From positions 129,792,065-129,856,064 of the forward strand of contig NC_079149.1 of assembly GCF_945859685.1 (NCBI RefSeq): a stretch of 64,000 nucleotides of DNA. Reading direction: 5' to 3'. Shown here in pieces: positions 37,545 to 47,976 of this stretch. The first letter of the stretch is position 1, and each line of letters starts with the position of its first letter. The notes beneath the pieces are model-generated. The model saw nothing but the letters and a program-made list of their open reading frames with translations. It ran no database searches and had not been told where the DNA came from. Source of the stretch: Eupeodes corollae. Its lineage: Eukaryota; Arthropoda; Insecta; Diptera; Syrphidae. Both the position numbers and the translations under genes were made by a program.

Positions 37545-37855
37545 TTAGGACACTATGGGAAGATTTCAATCATTGGGCATGCTTTCTTCCGACCATATTT
37601 TGCAGACGAGTTGTTTCACACTTCTTACCAAGTTATTGCCTGCTTTTTTTAATAATTCGTCGGTTATACTGTCAGTTCCCGGTTGCGTTGTTTGAATAGA
37701 TTTCTAGCTATCTTTACTTTGGTCATGTAGGCGGAATTGTTGTTCTGGATTGCCTTTTTTGAATCATAATGTCTCCCTAGCAGCGGAATCCGATTCGTCA
37801 ACGCCGTTATATAGTTTGAAGAAATGAGTTTCTCACAATGAGCCCTGTGCTAATA
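37545..37855 (-). mobile_element. RTE-like RT relic, antisense, right piece
   Basis: The minus strand corresponds to the linker and start of RT. CTTCAAACTATATAACGGCG matches the KLYNG/MYNDDDEPNS region of copy D. Scraps of the GADG/AGDEL region follow, then CTGCAAAATATGGTCGGAAG and GCATGCCCAATGA, which match copy B nucleotides (ICKIWSEEGMPDE). It ends at a KKG-like block near 37530. It is very decayed and called by nucleotide similarity to B and D. Confidence 0.65.
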
Positions 37856-38435
37856 ACCTCACAATATCAGTCACGAAGTCTTTTAAGTGATATTTGTTGA
37901 TAATGAACCAAATATTACAAGTAATTCCAAAAAAATTGGCGTTAGACCAAATTGTCAGTATTTTTGTTGCATTTTATTCTATGGAAAAAAGGATTTATAA
38001 AACTAATGTGTTAAAAACTTATTTTTGAATTTGCCAATTTTTTTGTTTATATTTTTTTAAATTACTTTTTCACGAAATGTTTGAATGATTTGACGGAATT
38101 TTTTAACATCTCATAGAAATTTACTGTAATTGGACCATTTTTCAAATTAAAAATTTTGACATTTCTAGGTCGCCAGAATCTGAGACCATGGTTTTCACCG
38201 GAATTAAACTTTTCGAATTTTGAGTTGTGACTTGGGAATTCAGCAGAATTTGAAGAGAAACGACCACACTGAATGGGCTCTGGAGAATAGACAAATAAAG
38301 TCTTCAGTGTTTGGTTTGATACCAATTCAAATTTACAAAAATGTAAGTACACATATTTTATTTTGCCTGTTAAATAAATAAATTTCATCATTTTACATTA
38401 ATACATTAATCACAAGTGAAATAATATAAATGACT
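37856..38435. other. Gene-free stretch with a scrap of the AT-rich family head
   Basis: No gene. At 38104-38170 ATCTCATAGAAATTTACTGTAATTGGACC-like DNA followed by TTGACATTTCTAGG resembles the head of the AT-rich family in plus orientation, with a broken stem-loop. The rest shows nothing recognisable. Confidence 0.5.
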
Positions 38436-39202
38436 ACAAATTAAGGGTTTTTAAATAAGGGCGGGTAGATGTTGAAATGGAATGAACAAACTGTTATGAG
38501 GTATTAACAACCTTATTTATTTATTTGAAGGCTCATGTATGCCATTAAATGTGGAGTACGAAATCATTCAAAAGCCTGCCTCACCTTCTTACGGTGGCAC
38601 GGATCTGAGTATTCCAATTTTCAATAACTCTTCTTCATAGATCTGGGTGAATTTGACCAATGGACTATGTTATGTTCACCTTTAGGGCATATTTGCATAG
38701 ACCTGCGACTTCAAGAAACCCGAACGGAAAAAGACTAGCGGGGTCAAGTCCCATGATCTTGGTTGCCAATTCACATCACCCCTGCGATAGTTAACCTTAC
38801 CCTCAAAAAGTTCAAACAAAATGTCAATCGCGGCGTTGACTGGGTGGCACGTAGCACCGTCCTGATGGCCTTGGGCTCTGCAGCACACTTTCACGTACCG
38901 CGGCAATGTTCTCGGTCAATTTTGCGTTCTTTGAACGTTTGGGCTATCTGATTTCTTACTTAACCGCTTGTGTTAAATTTGGCCACCAAACGTTGACGAG
39001 TCGACTGTTAAGGGCCACTACGCCTACAGTTAAATGTTTAATTTAAGTTAAGTTAAATGGTGCTGTTTAATCTTGTAACTTGCCATGATGATTTGGGATA
39101 GGCAAATAAATAATAAACAAAAGATTTGTAAGATGTCGCCAAAACAAAATGGCCGCCACGGGGTGCCAACATTTACCTATGCCAATTAAAAAACCCTTGA
39201 TA
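38436..39202 (-). mobile_element. IS630-Tc1-mariner-type DNA transposon, internally deleted
   Basis: Near-matching inverted ends: AAGGGTTTTTAAAT at about 38443 and, on the opposite strand, AAGGGTTTTTTAATT ending at about 39199. Inside, on the minus strand, an N-terminal block (ENIAAVRESV, about 38880-38925) runs almost directly into the C-terminal part of the catalytic domain. Most of the DNA-binding region and the first catalytic Asp are therefore missing. Such transposases cut and paste DNA at TA sites; this copy could at most be moved by another. The terminal repeats were matched by eye only. Confidence 0.7.
38682..38906 (-). pseudogene. Mariner-like transposase C-terminal fragment
   Basis: Reads GHQDGATCHPVNAAIDILF, then NYRRGDVNWQPRSWDLTPL and GFLKSQVYANMP. 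The QDGATCH block carries the second catalytic Asp of DDE/D transposases of the ITm superfamily. W-PRS-DLTPL-FF is the third-residue block. In the usual version that block reads DLTPLDFF, and here the Asp is Val, which would abolish activity. The frame stops after YANMP, and scraps of the end (YEEELLKIG) lie in another frame. Confidence 0.8.
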
Positions 39203-42200
39203 TAAAAATTTGTTCAATTTTACGTTTCCAAGCTTATAACCAAACATTTTTAACTTATTTCTTTATATACACCTTGCCCTTTGAACTTAACTCTGACAAA
39301 TTTCATAATTACACAAGAACCAAGGTTAATTGGTAAATGATACAATATATTTGAAAAGTGGGACGATACTACACCCCTAGGACAAAAACAACAATTTCTT
39401 GATTTTTTTCTTGCTTTCGAATACAAGGCCTACCTTTTTAAATTCTACGATGTTGCGAAGTGCTTTTCAGCTTTTATGATTGTAAGTGAAAGAGTCAGTT
39501 ACAGTGTTTGCCATTTTGAATGTGTTATAACTTAGAAACTACTTTGCTTTTAGTAAAGTGCACGTCATGGAAATTAACTCAGTTAAAAGTAAAGGCAAAC
39601 CGGATGTACAAATGTCCTCTGTCATTATTTAGAAGTCCCTTTAAAAAAAAATCCCTTAAAGCTTTTTTCCTAACATCTGTATGACATGAATCATAATTTT
39701 TAATGCTTAACAAAAATGTGAAGTTTAACTCACTTCCTCAATTTGAAGTGAATCTTAGACCAAAAATAATTCCCATAAATTTATTAATGAGGGTTTAAGT
39801 TTTTGTTTTTTATTTTATACTCGCAGTAATCTTTAAACATCAATAATAATAATAAGATCCCACTTAACCCTACAAAGAGGTCATCATTTTAAAACAGAAT
39901 ATAAAATAATAAAAACAAAACTTCAGATTAACAACAATAACAAAAAAAGAAAGTAAGAAAAAAAAACACAAATTAACAATTTCTTCTTCTTCTTCTTAAG
40001 AAAAAAAAAAGAAAATCAAAAAGCTCTTGTAGCTCATAATATTGTATCCCTATAAACTAACCCCCACATTTTCATGTTGCCCCTAAACCATTTTCAAAGT
40101 TGGGTTGCAAATGAAAGAGAGATTGAGAGAGAAATTCTTAATTGAGTAATTTAGTTAATTAATTCGCTTTTTGTGCTACATTAAAACCTCAGGCCTTTTT
40201 CATCCTCAACACTCACATCCCTATATATAATACCCGACACCATTCCAGTTCACTCAGCCGAAGCCCTATCACCTCCTCCTTACAACCTCACCACACCGCA
40301 TCCCACAGCCCTTCCATTTTCTAAGAAGCAACCGAAACCGCTTAATTAAAGGTGTACAATAAACCAAAGAAAGCAATCCTCACAGAAGATGCAGACGAAG
40401 AGAGAAGAAGATGTCGGATAAGAGACTCCATAGTAGCTTCAGAAGCTGCAGAAACAGAAGCACAAAAAGGCCGCCTGTACATAAAGACAAAAGGACGAAG
40501 CAAAAATAGATGGAAAGATAGATAGATAGAAAGACAGACAGAGATAGAGATAGAGCCAGAGATTGTTGTCTTCCATATCCATAGTCGAGCTAGCCTAGAA
40601 GCAAAAAGGCAAAAATCATTATTGATGATAGCCCAAGTCATGGAAGACAACAACGACGACGACCAAGTTTAATGACTTCAATTCCAGGCTCCTTAAGAAA
40701 TGTGTCGATAAGTTTTAATGGATGCGGCAATAAAAATTAAGATATGTTCCTTCTCCTATGCCTTGCCTTCTCGTAATTCGTATACCATACCCGACCAACT
40801 AACCAACCGACTGACAGACCGAAAGTCTGGATGGACAATGAGCCAGAACTCCATGCATATACTCTTCCCATACTTGGCTGTAATCCAGCATAGCTCTTTA
40901 GCCCCTCCTAGACACACCATTAATAGATAATTTTATAGCTCGGCGAGAATTTATTAATGCATTTGCAAATCGTCCTAAGTTTAGCACTCACTCGGCAGAG
41001 CAGCAGTATAGTAGCATCCCAAATACCATCCCTGACGCCGCTGCCGCCACCACAGATGGATAGTATTGCAAGGCGAATTTCCAAATAATTGTGCGTAGAC
41101 ATTAAGGAGGGCGAGGAGAAGGTGATCCTGATGTTCAATTGAATCTTTCTTCTTTCCCTGAAACTTTAACCTTCGACAGAGTAATTGCTAGGCCATTAAA
41201 TGTGACTTATGTCGCACACGAAGGTAGGCGGGTATCCTTCTTCTTCTTCCTCTTTTTCTCCTTCATCTGAATGTGGTGTTTCGCTCAGAACGCTCAGATC
41301 ATAAGTCCATTTCAGGACTCCCCCATAATTATGTACAAAGGTACCTTCCTATACTTAGTTTTGATGTTCCTAGGCGTAACTTGTATATTTATCCTTATTT
41401 ATTTTTCTCGGGTGGGATTATGTTCTCTTCACTAACGACGACGCCGCCGCCGAGTGCCGTGCCGCCACCATATCGCCGACGAGCGACGCACCAAAACAAA
41501 ACTTTCAATTTTATGGAGAAGAGAAAAATAGTGTGTCGTGAGCCTTAATTATTTTATATGGTTGGCGGTGGCGGTGGCAGGCGTTCGCAGCAAAGTTTCC
41601 AAGTCTCAACTCTTATGAAATACTTATTATATACATAAATCCACCGAAGTGACGGAAATGGAGGCATATAGTTGAATATAAGTATAAGTTTGTTGAAAAC
41701 TAGAAGCTTATGAATAACTTAATTACATGAAGCAGAGAAGTACATAGTACACATTTTTATTTTATTTTGTTCAAGGCATAAGTTTAGTTGTTGTTTTTGT
41801 TGTTTTGTTGTTATTTATTTATAAATCAATTTGAACAAATTGTTTTTTATTTTTTTTATTGTGCGCGTCCTTGAAATTAGGAGTACATTTGTTATGGGCT
41901 TTAATAAGTCAGATTGGGTTATATTTGGACATCATTAAGGATGTCTAGACTTTGGTTTTTATTACTCATACACATATTTAATTGTTTTTAAGTAGACAAA
42001 CATTCATCTTTTTCATGGACGTTTGGAGTAGAGGAATAGAATATTTCTAAATCGATTGAAAATCATTTTTAACTAGGTCTGTCTTTTGGTTGAATGATTT
42101 AAGAAGATTTGAGAAGTCTTAAAATAAATAATGAACATTAATTAAATTGATGTATGGATTTGTGTTGAATTGTATAAATATACCCGTGGGAACAATCCAT

Positions 42201-42204
42201 CCTT
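39203..42204. other. Gene-free stretch; 40200-41600 GC-balanced with microsatellites
   Basis: No supported gene. TTC repeat at 39981-39997, GATA repeat near 40518-40530, GAGATA near 40540, GCC/GAC repeat near 41436-41470 and GGTGGC repeats near 41560-41580. Frames at 40342-40653 (minus) and 41273-41548 show no domain. The stretch 40200-41600 looks like single-copy host DNA, perhaps intronic or intergenic. Confidence 0.5.
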
Positions 42205-42310
42205 TTATTTGAAGAAGCAAGCATTTATTTTGAATAAATTGTCAATAAATCAGTAAAATAAGAAAAGTGCGTATACGCCACAGTGTACTATTTCGTCTTG
42301 TCATTCTGTT
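42205..42310 (+). repeat. Partial third copy of the GTATACGCCACAG repeat
   Basis: TTGTCAATAAATCAGTAAAA followed by GTGCGTATACGCCACAGTG matches the junction part of the 5536-6545 units. It is truncated soon after. Confidence 0.55.
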
Positions 42311-42473
42311 GAGATGGAAAAAGGGGCTTGGGTAAGGCCCAAACAGAAAAACTTAGCAGAATTTCTATTTGAAGCAAAGTATAAAATAAAATTTGATCAA
42401 ATCGCCAAAATTTGTACAAGATTCGGTCTTATTTTATATAATTATTTGTAATTTAAAGGTGAATTGTATTTTT

Positions 42474-44345
42474 AACTTCCCATAGGAAGTTATTGTAATG
42501 GGTCCGATTTGTCAAATTTAAAATTTTTAAAGATTTTTAGAAAGATGTCTGTGCGTGCGTGTGTACGTACGATCGTACGTGATGTTTTTTTCGTCGTCCA
42601 TAGCTTAAGAACCAAAAGAGATATCGATTTCAAATAAAATGAATTCTAAGGCAGAAAGATGCAGAAAGGGCTCTCAAGAAAATTGCGTGCGTGTTTTTTT
42701 TTTACCATAGCATTTTGAAAAAAAGGTGAAAATTTTGGTTAACCCTAAATATCTTACGAACCAAAAACGCTAGAGACTTGAAATAAATTTTATATTATAT
42801 TGGTGATATCAAAAAAGTATATTTTTTGAAAAATATCCATTTAACAATTTTAATCAAAAAAAAACTGAAAAAAAAATTTGTCACCTCCAAAATTTTACGA
42901 CTAAAATATGATTTGATCTCCAAAACAATTTTGTGCAACGAAGAATAATGTTTTTGACAACTGATAAAATTAAAAAAAATAAAAATCTAAAAAAACATTT
43001 CTTAAAGTGGGTAAAAAATTGAATATCGATTCAAATATTTCTTTTTTTAAATTAACAAAAAATGGTAAAAATTGATTTTCGCCTCAAATATCTTTTCAAA
43101 ACTTTGAGATAATAACTTTTATTTTAAAAAAATAAAATAAATTGGGTGGCGCAAAAGTCCGTTGAGAACTAAGGCCTAGTGACTTACAGCTCTCAATCAT
43201 TCCTGTGTGCTAGTAATTTTGTCAGAAATGGAGGGGACCTACAATTTATATGCCGAAACCGAACGGCTAATTTGAGAAAGCACTTTTTCATGACAAGACT
43301 TACTCTTGGAGAATTTGTCAATTCCCCGCAAGAGGCAGTACCCGTGAAAAGATTTTAGATGGCACAGGCAGGGATCGGACCCTACACCTCTGGCATGACA
43401 GTCCAACGCACTAACCATTATGCCACGGGTACTACTACTTTAATTTCTTTATCTTTTAAAAAATATTTTTATCAACATTCAGTAAAATTTTGAAAGAATT
43501 AAATTGACAGTTTTTTTACAAAAAAATTAAAAACCGAAAATAAATTAATAAAAGATGGTAAAAAATGATTTCAGACTCAAAAATCTTTTCATTTCAAAAA
43601 TTTGAGATAATAGCTTCTTATTAATTTTTGCTCAAAAGAAATATTGTTTTTAATATTAGGGCACATTTTGAAAAAAATAAAATTGACTGTTTTTTTACAA
43701 AAAATAAAAATCTTAAAAAAAATTTATAAAAGTTTTTAAAAATTGATTTTCGACTGAAATATCTTTTCAAAAATTGTAGATATTGGCTTTAAACTACTTT
43801 TATCTTTAGAAAATTATTGTTGTCAACATTCGGTAAAATTTTGAAAGAAATCGAATTGACAGTTTTTGTACAAAAAATCTAAAACCTAAATAAAAAATTT
43901 AACAAAAGTTGGTAAAAATTGATTTTCGACTCAAATATCTTTTCAAAATTTTGAGATATTTACTTTAATTTACTTTTATCTTTCAAAAAATGTTGTTGTT
44001 AAAATTTGATAAAATTTAAAAAAAAAATCGAATTGACAGTTTTTTTACAAAAAATAAAACTCTAAAAAAAACGATGCTAAAACTTGGTAAAAATTTACTT
44101 TCGACTCAAATATCTTTTCAAAAATTAAAAATATTGGTTTAAAACTTAGTTTATGTCACAGAAAATATTGTTTACGATATTCAGTAATTTTTATATAAAA
44201 ATGCATTAGTCCGATTTTTCATAAAAAATAAAATCTACAAAAATAGTACGCAAATTTGGTAAAAATTGATACGAATACATATAGACAAACTTTTAAGCAA
44301 GACAAAACGATAGACGTGATGGGAAGTTATCAGTGTGGGTCGCAT
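42474..44345 (+). repeat. AT-rich dispersed repeat family, copy 5 (head, body and tail)
   Basis: The most complete copy. Head stem-loop AACTTCC-CATA-GGAAGTT (42474-42491), TTATTGTAATGGGTCCGATT, ACGTACGATCGTACG, GAGATATCGATTTCAAATAA, GGGCTCTCAAGAAAATTGCG and TTAACCCTAAATATCTTACG. The body is about six degenerate ~165 bp units with AATTGACAGTTTTTTTAC, TTGGTAAAAATTGATTTTCG and ACTCAAATATCTTTTCAAAA. The tail is AAGCAAGACAAAACGATAG, GATGGGAAGTTATCAGTGTG and GGTCGCATCC. A SINE sits in one body unit. The tail runs straight into a helicase frame on the minus strand. Confidence 0.85.
43143..43434 (-). mobile_element. tRNA-derived SINE, full length (copy 2)
   Basis: Read on the minus strand, it starts TAGTACCCGTGGCATAATGG and continues as a tRNA-like head. 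The A box TGGCATAATGG lies at 43415-43425. The B box, GGTCCGATCCC on the minus strand, lies at about 43371-43382. The loop CTGTCAT around a GTC anticodon points to a tRNA-Asp origin. The head is followed by the ~210 bp body shared with copies 1 and 3. Such heads provide an internal RNA polymerase III promoter. It interrupts a unit of the AT-rich family, so it is younger than that copy. Confidence 0.85.
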
Positions 44346-45835
44346 CCCAGCCTCTTGTATGTTTTGTTTTGTGGTGCGTAAATAAGCAAAGAAGACGGTT
44401 TTGCGTTGCGCGAACACGTGACGTGTAATTGTCCATGTGCGAAGCAGGGAAACTATATTAAGTTGATTCCGCAAACTTGTAAAGACTGTCCTTGCGATTT
44501 ATTTATTGTCATCGCAAGACCAGACGTACTGAAAATTGTAAGCTTTTAACATCGAATGGTAAATCCGTTGGAATAATCGGTATTCGCGGGATCAAGACAT
44601 CCTCTCCTTTATATTTTCCTTTTATGATTGTCGCCTCAATGACATTATTCATCAGCTTTTTCACAGCCAGTCTTGTTCCATTGCATAGTCGAGGCTGATT
44701 AATGTTACGCAGCATGATGATAACTGATCCCGCTTTAAACTGAAAATTATGAGGTGGTAATGCAAGCAATTCCAGTGAATTTAAAAACTCCGTGGGATAG
44801 TTGGCTACGTCATCCTGGTTCATAACGGTTTCGACTGATTTGAAGGAAACCAACTGTCCTGGAAAAAAATTCTGAATGAAGAAACTATGAATAAACTCTT
44901 CTTTTGAATGTGTGATGTGACAGAAATCTGTGTGTAAATCCGGTCGAGGTATCCATTGCAAATTCAATATTTCCAATATATAACAACTGCTTCGCAAACA
45001 CATTTGCAGTTTCATCATGTTGCAAGAATACTCGCATGTTAGTTGTTAATTTAAGTTTCTTTACGTACTACCACAAATTTGATGATCATAGGCATGCATT
45101 TAGTTCGTGTGTTCAACAGTTGATCGGGGAATAACTGGAAGAGTCTGAAGAAAATCATCTGATAACAGAATCATGGCCCCACCAAAAATATTTTGGTTGA
45201 CACGAAGATCTTTGAAAGTTCTGTCCAGCGCCTCCAGTGACCTCTTATGGGCCATTGTGCATTCATCCCAAACAATTAATTTGCATATCTGTAGGATCTT
45301 GGCCATTGGGCTATTTTTTGCGATGTTGCGAATTGGTGTTTCGGTGATTTGCATGTTTATTGGTAATTTCAAGGCAGTTCTTCCGCCTTCTAGCAGATTT
45401 GCAGCTATTCTAGATAAAGCCAACGCTTGAGCAACATCATTTCGCGATCTGATCCTGATCATTAAGAACGTTTTTCAGTTCTTCCGGGAGCATCAAGGAA
45501 ATAAATTCCACCAAATCCACTGTTCACAGCTTCTATCAAAGTGTCGTACGCAATTCTTTGTTGTTCATTTAATTGTGGAACATTTGTACAAACTGTTTCG
45601 GTAAATACTTCAATGTCGTGCTGTTGTTCCCTTTTTTCAGCTCTTGGTTTAATGCATCGTACATATGAAGATTGGGTGCTTTCATTCCTAAACACGATAA
45701 TACTTTATTTGCTATCAATAAAAACATATCTTCTATCATGATCAATGTCTCATTGTAAATTTCTTCAGTCATTTGTAGTGTAGGAATATCGTAACCATGA
45801 TCGTAACACAATACCGTCAATCGTTATACTTTTTT
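44346..45835 (-). pseudogene. Helitron Pif1-type helicase, C-terminal two thirds, broken
   Basis: Helitrons encode a Rep nuclease joined to a Pif1/RecD-like helicase for rolling-circle transposition. Minus-strand blocks in order: YNETLIMIEDMFLLIANKVL (45760), LNEQQRIAYDTLIEAV and GGIYFLDAPG with a damaged Walker A (GRTEK for GGTGK) at about 45475, LICKLIVWDECTMAHK-like Walker B, GGAMILLSDDFLQTLPVIP, then PGQLVSFKSVETVMNQDD and AGSVIIMLRNINQPRLCNG. After a shift come TINKSQGQSLQVCGINL and CFAHGQLHVTCSRNAKP, the motif V-VI region. It ends with a stop at about 44327, within the tail of the AT-rich repeat. The Rep part is absent. Frameshifts at about 45462, 45060 and 44515. Confidence 0.85.
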
Positions 45836-46551
45836 CCGTATTCTTATTTTTTTTTTTTTGGAGTTTAACTTTAGCCATAAATCTCCGTGTTCTGAAGTGC
45901 GACAGAATAATTGACATATTAGTTGGTTGTCAAATCTAATGTCAAATATTATGGTTGTAATCAGAAACTTAATTTGTGACAAAACTTAAAATTTATCAAA
46001 CTTAAAAAAATAATCTGATACAATTACGACTAAATTAGCTAAAATTAAGTTTCACGGAGCCAACCAAATCAATTGCAAATCAGTACTACTAATAGATTAT
46101 TACCAATTTTTATCGCGTTCGCGATTGACTTTTGTTTATTTTTGGAACGCGACATTAGCTCCACCAAAGCGCACGCGAACTTTATGCAGCGGTAATAAAT
46201 TGCAAATTGACTTTTTGACGTAAGAAACACACCTGAATTGCTTAAACAACAGTGAATAATTATAATTTGCTCTAGAAAACGCTTGTATGAGAAATAGAAA
46301 AGGGCTGCTTATAGGGTTTTCCCGGTAATTATTTGATTTTTTCTCGCCTTTTGAACCCTCCCTAGACCTCCACGAACATTTCAAGACTAAGGTAGGATAA
46401 ATCCGTTAAGCCGTTTTCGTGTTTTAGTGAGACTAACGAACAGCAATTCATTTGTATATATATTGAAGATAGAAGATAGAAGAAGAAGATTTAAAAAGTA
46501 AATATTAAAAATTTTGTTTCAATACTTGATATCTCGAAAATCATATGTAAA
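45836..46551. other. Gene-free stretch; 46310-46500 resembles the end of an interspersed repeat
   Basis: No gene. From about 46355 the sequence reads GAACCCTCCCTAGACCTCC, ACGAACATTTCAAGACTAAG, CGTTTTCGTGTTTTAGTGAG and ACTAACGAACAGCAATTCAT, then an AT and GAAGATA run. This wording is familiar from ends of insect interspersed repeats, but I cannot name the family. The Helitron at 46552 lies just beyond it. Confidence 0.45.
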
Positions 46552-46857
46552 TCATACTTCATACTAATATTATAAATGCGAATGTAAGTTTGTTTGTTAC
46601 GCTTTCACGCAAAAACTACTTAACCGATCATCATGAAACTTTGCACATACACTCTTGAAGGTATTAGAAGTAACATAGGATACCTTTTATTAAAAAAAAA
46701 AAAAATTACAAAAAATAAGAAAATTGTTTGTCAAAATATAGTGAAATTTAGCTACTTCAACGCCATCTAGCATCATCTAGCATCATAGTAATGAAGTTTC
46801 AACCCTGAGTACTGTAATACCAACCCACTGTATTACCAACATGTTACGAATTTTGAA

Positions 46858-47455
46858 TGCTTTTGTCTGCGCATGTTGTTGCATCATGTTAGAGGTCCAA
46901 TTATCTTTACAGAACTTAAAATTGTCAATGGTCAGGAATGTCAAACCTACCGAGAAGCATGTGAAGCTCGGCGACTGTTAGAAAATGACAATCATTGGGA
47001 TGAAACTATGGAGGAAACTGTACAATGCCGATCGCCAGATAAAATCAGGGAACTTTACCCTACGCTTTTATCTTCTTGCGGTCTTTCTAACCCTCAAACT
47101 TTTTGGAATAAGTACAAAGAATACATGGCTGAAGATATTTTACATCAACTGCGGCAAGTACACAGACATTACTTTCAATAAAGATGTCTACAATAAAACG
47201 CTAATTATAATCGAAAACAAGGTTTTTACGATGGTTGGAAAAAAATTAGATGATTTTGGAATGTCCAGCCCTCGAAGAGACAATGTGGATAATTGTGATA
47301 ATGAAATTGCACCAGAGCTAGATTATGATTTCATAGCACTGCAACATCAAGTGGCAGAATTAGTCCCTCAATTACTTCCAGAGCAAAATCATGTTTTCCA
47401 TCAAGTTTTACGTAAAATAGACTCCGGCAGTGGTGGACTCTTCTTTCTTTAGAAT
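46858..47455 (+). pseudogene. Helitron helicase fragment upstream of Walker A
   Basis: Frame 1 gives LLHHVRGPIIFTELKIVNGQ, ACEARRLLENDNHWDETMEE, IRELYPTLLSSCGLSNPQ and WNKYKEYMAEDIL. A shift at about 47170 continues in frame 2 with FNKDVYNKTLIIIENKVFTM, PQLLPEQNHVFHQVLRKID and SGSGGLFFL, then a stop at 47453. The protein stops right where DAPGGTGKT (Walker A) would follow in an intact Pif1-type helicase. It is a different family from the 44.3-45.8 kb helicase, as shown by the differing YNKTLIIIEN/YNETLIMIED blocks. Confidence 0.85.
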
Positions 47456-47632
47456 TCAGAATTATTTATTTTTGTTACGGTGAAATATATTTTAAGGTGT
47501 TAAAACTTCATTGTCTGTAGTAGTTTTTAAAAATTCTTGATCTCAGCCAAGCAATAAAATTTAGTTATTATATTGACTCATTTCTATTATTACCTTACCC
47601 TTTATCTCTCATATTTATTTTATTTCTCCACT

Positions 47633-47646
47633 GCGGGCGAAGCCGC
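47633..47646 (+). terminator. Helitron 3' terminal hairpin
   Basis: GCGG-GCGAAG-CCGC, 14 bp upstream of the CTAG end. In Helitrons this palindrome is thought to terminate rolling-circle strand transfer. It is the only GC-rich patch for several hundred bases. Confidence 0.8.
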
Positions 47647-47660
47647 GCGTAAAAAGCTAG

Positions 47661-47969
47661 TAAAATATAAATAACTACGAATTAAAAATATTTTTAAACT
47701 AAAACTTTAAAAAAATATATATTAAGAATTTAATTAAAAAAAAACGAAAAGTTCAAGCTTTTTTGGGCAATCAAATGTCATTTAAAATTTTGAAAACAAA
47801 CATTTTAGACAAGTATATTTTAAAATTTTAAAATATACGAAATATTTTAAAACAGACTCTTACAGATTAACTTCCAATCGGAGTTTTATAAAATAATTCC
47901 TCCGATGTCAGTACAATTATTTATTTACTTACTTATCCGGCTCACAATCATCTTGAACGATCAATGCAC
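47661..47969. other. Gene-free AT-rich spacer
   Basis: About 300 bp between the Helitron and RTE copy C. Holds a weak copy of the GAAGACAAAC-type dispersed repeat near 47765-47825, and AACTTCCAATCGGAGTT at about 47870-47886, which could be a worn stem-loop of the AT-rich family. Confidence 0.5.
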
Positions 47970-47976
47970 TCTCCAG

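Larger units (their letters stand above)
46552..47660 (+). mobile_element. Helitron, short, both termini recognisable
   Basis: The 5' end reads TCATACTTCATACTAATATT (with TC immediately after an A at 46551), followed by GCGAATGTAAGTTTG and ACGCTTTCACGCAAAAACTA. The 3' end has the GC-rich hairpin GCGG-GCGAAG-CCGC (47633-47646) and closes AAAAAGCTAG at 47660, followed by T. TC...CTAG inserted between A and T, with a hairpin 10-15 bp before the end, is the Helitron signature. An alternative 5' end is 46559. About 1.1 kb long, it carries only a piece of helicase and must be non-autonomous. Confidence 0.85.

Noticed and set aside
43355..43434. Functional tRNA-Asp gene
   Set aside because: The head has A and B boxes, but the acceptor stem does not pair and the sequence continues into the shared SINE body.
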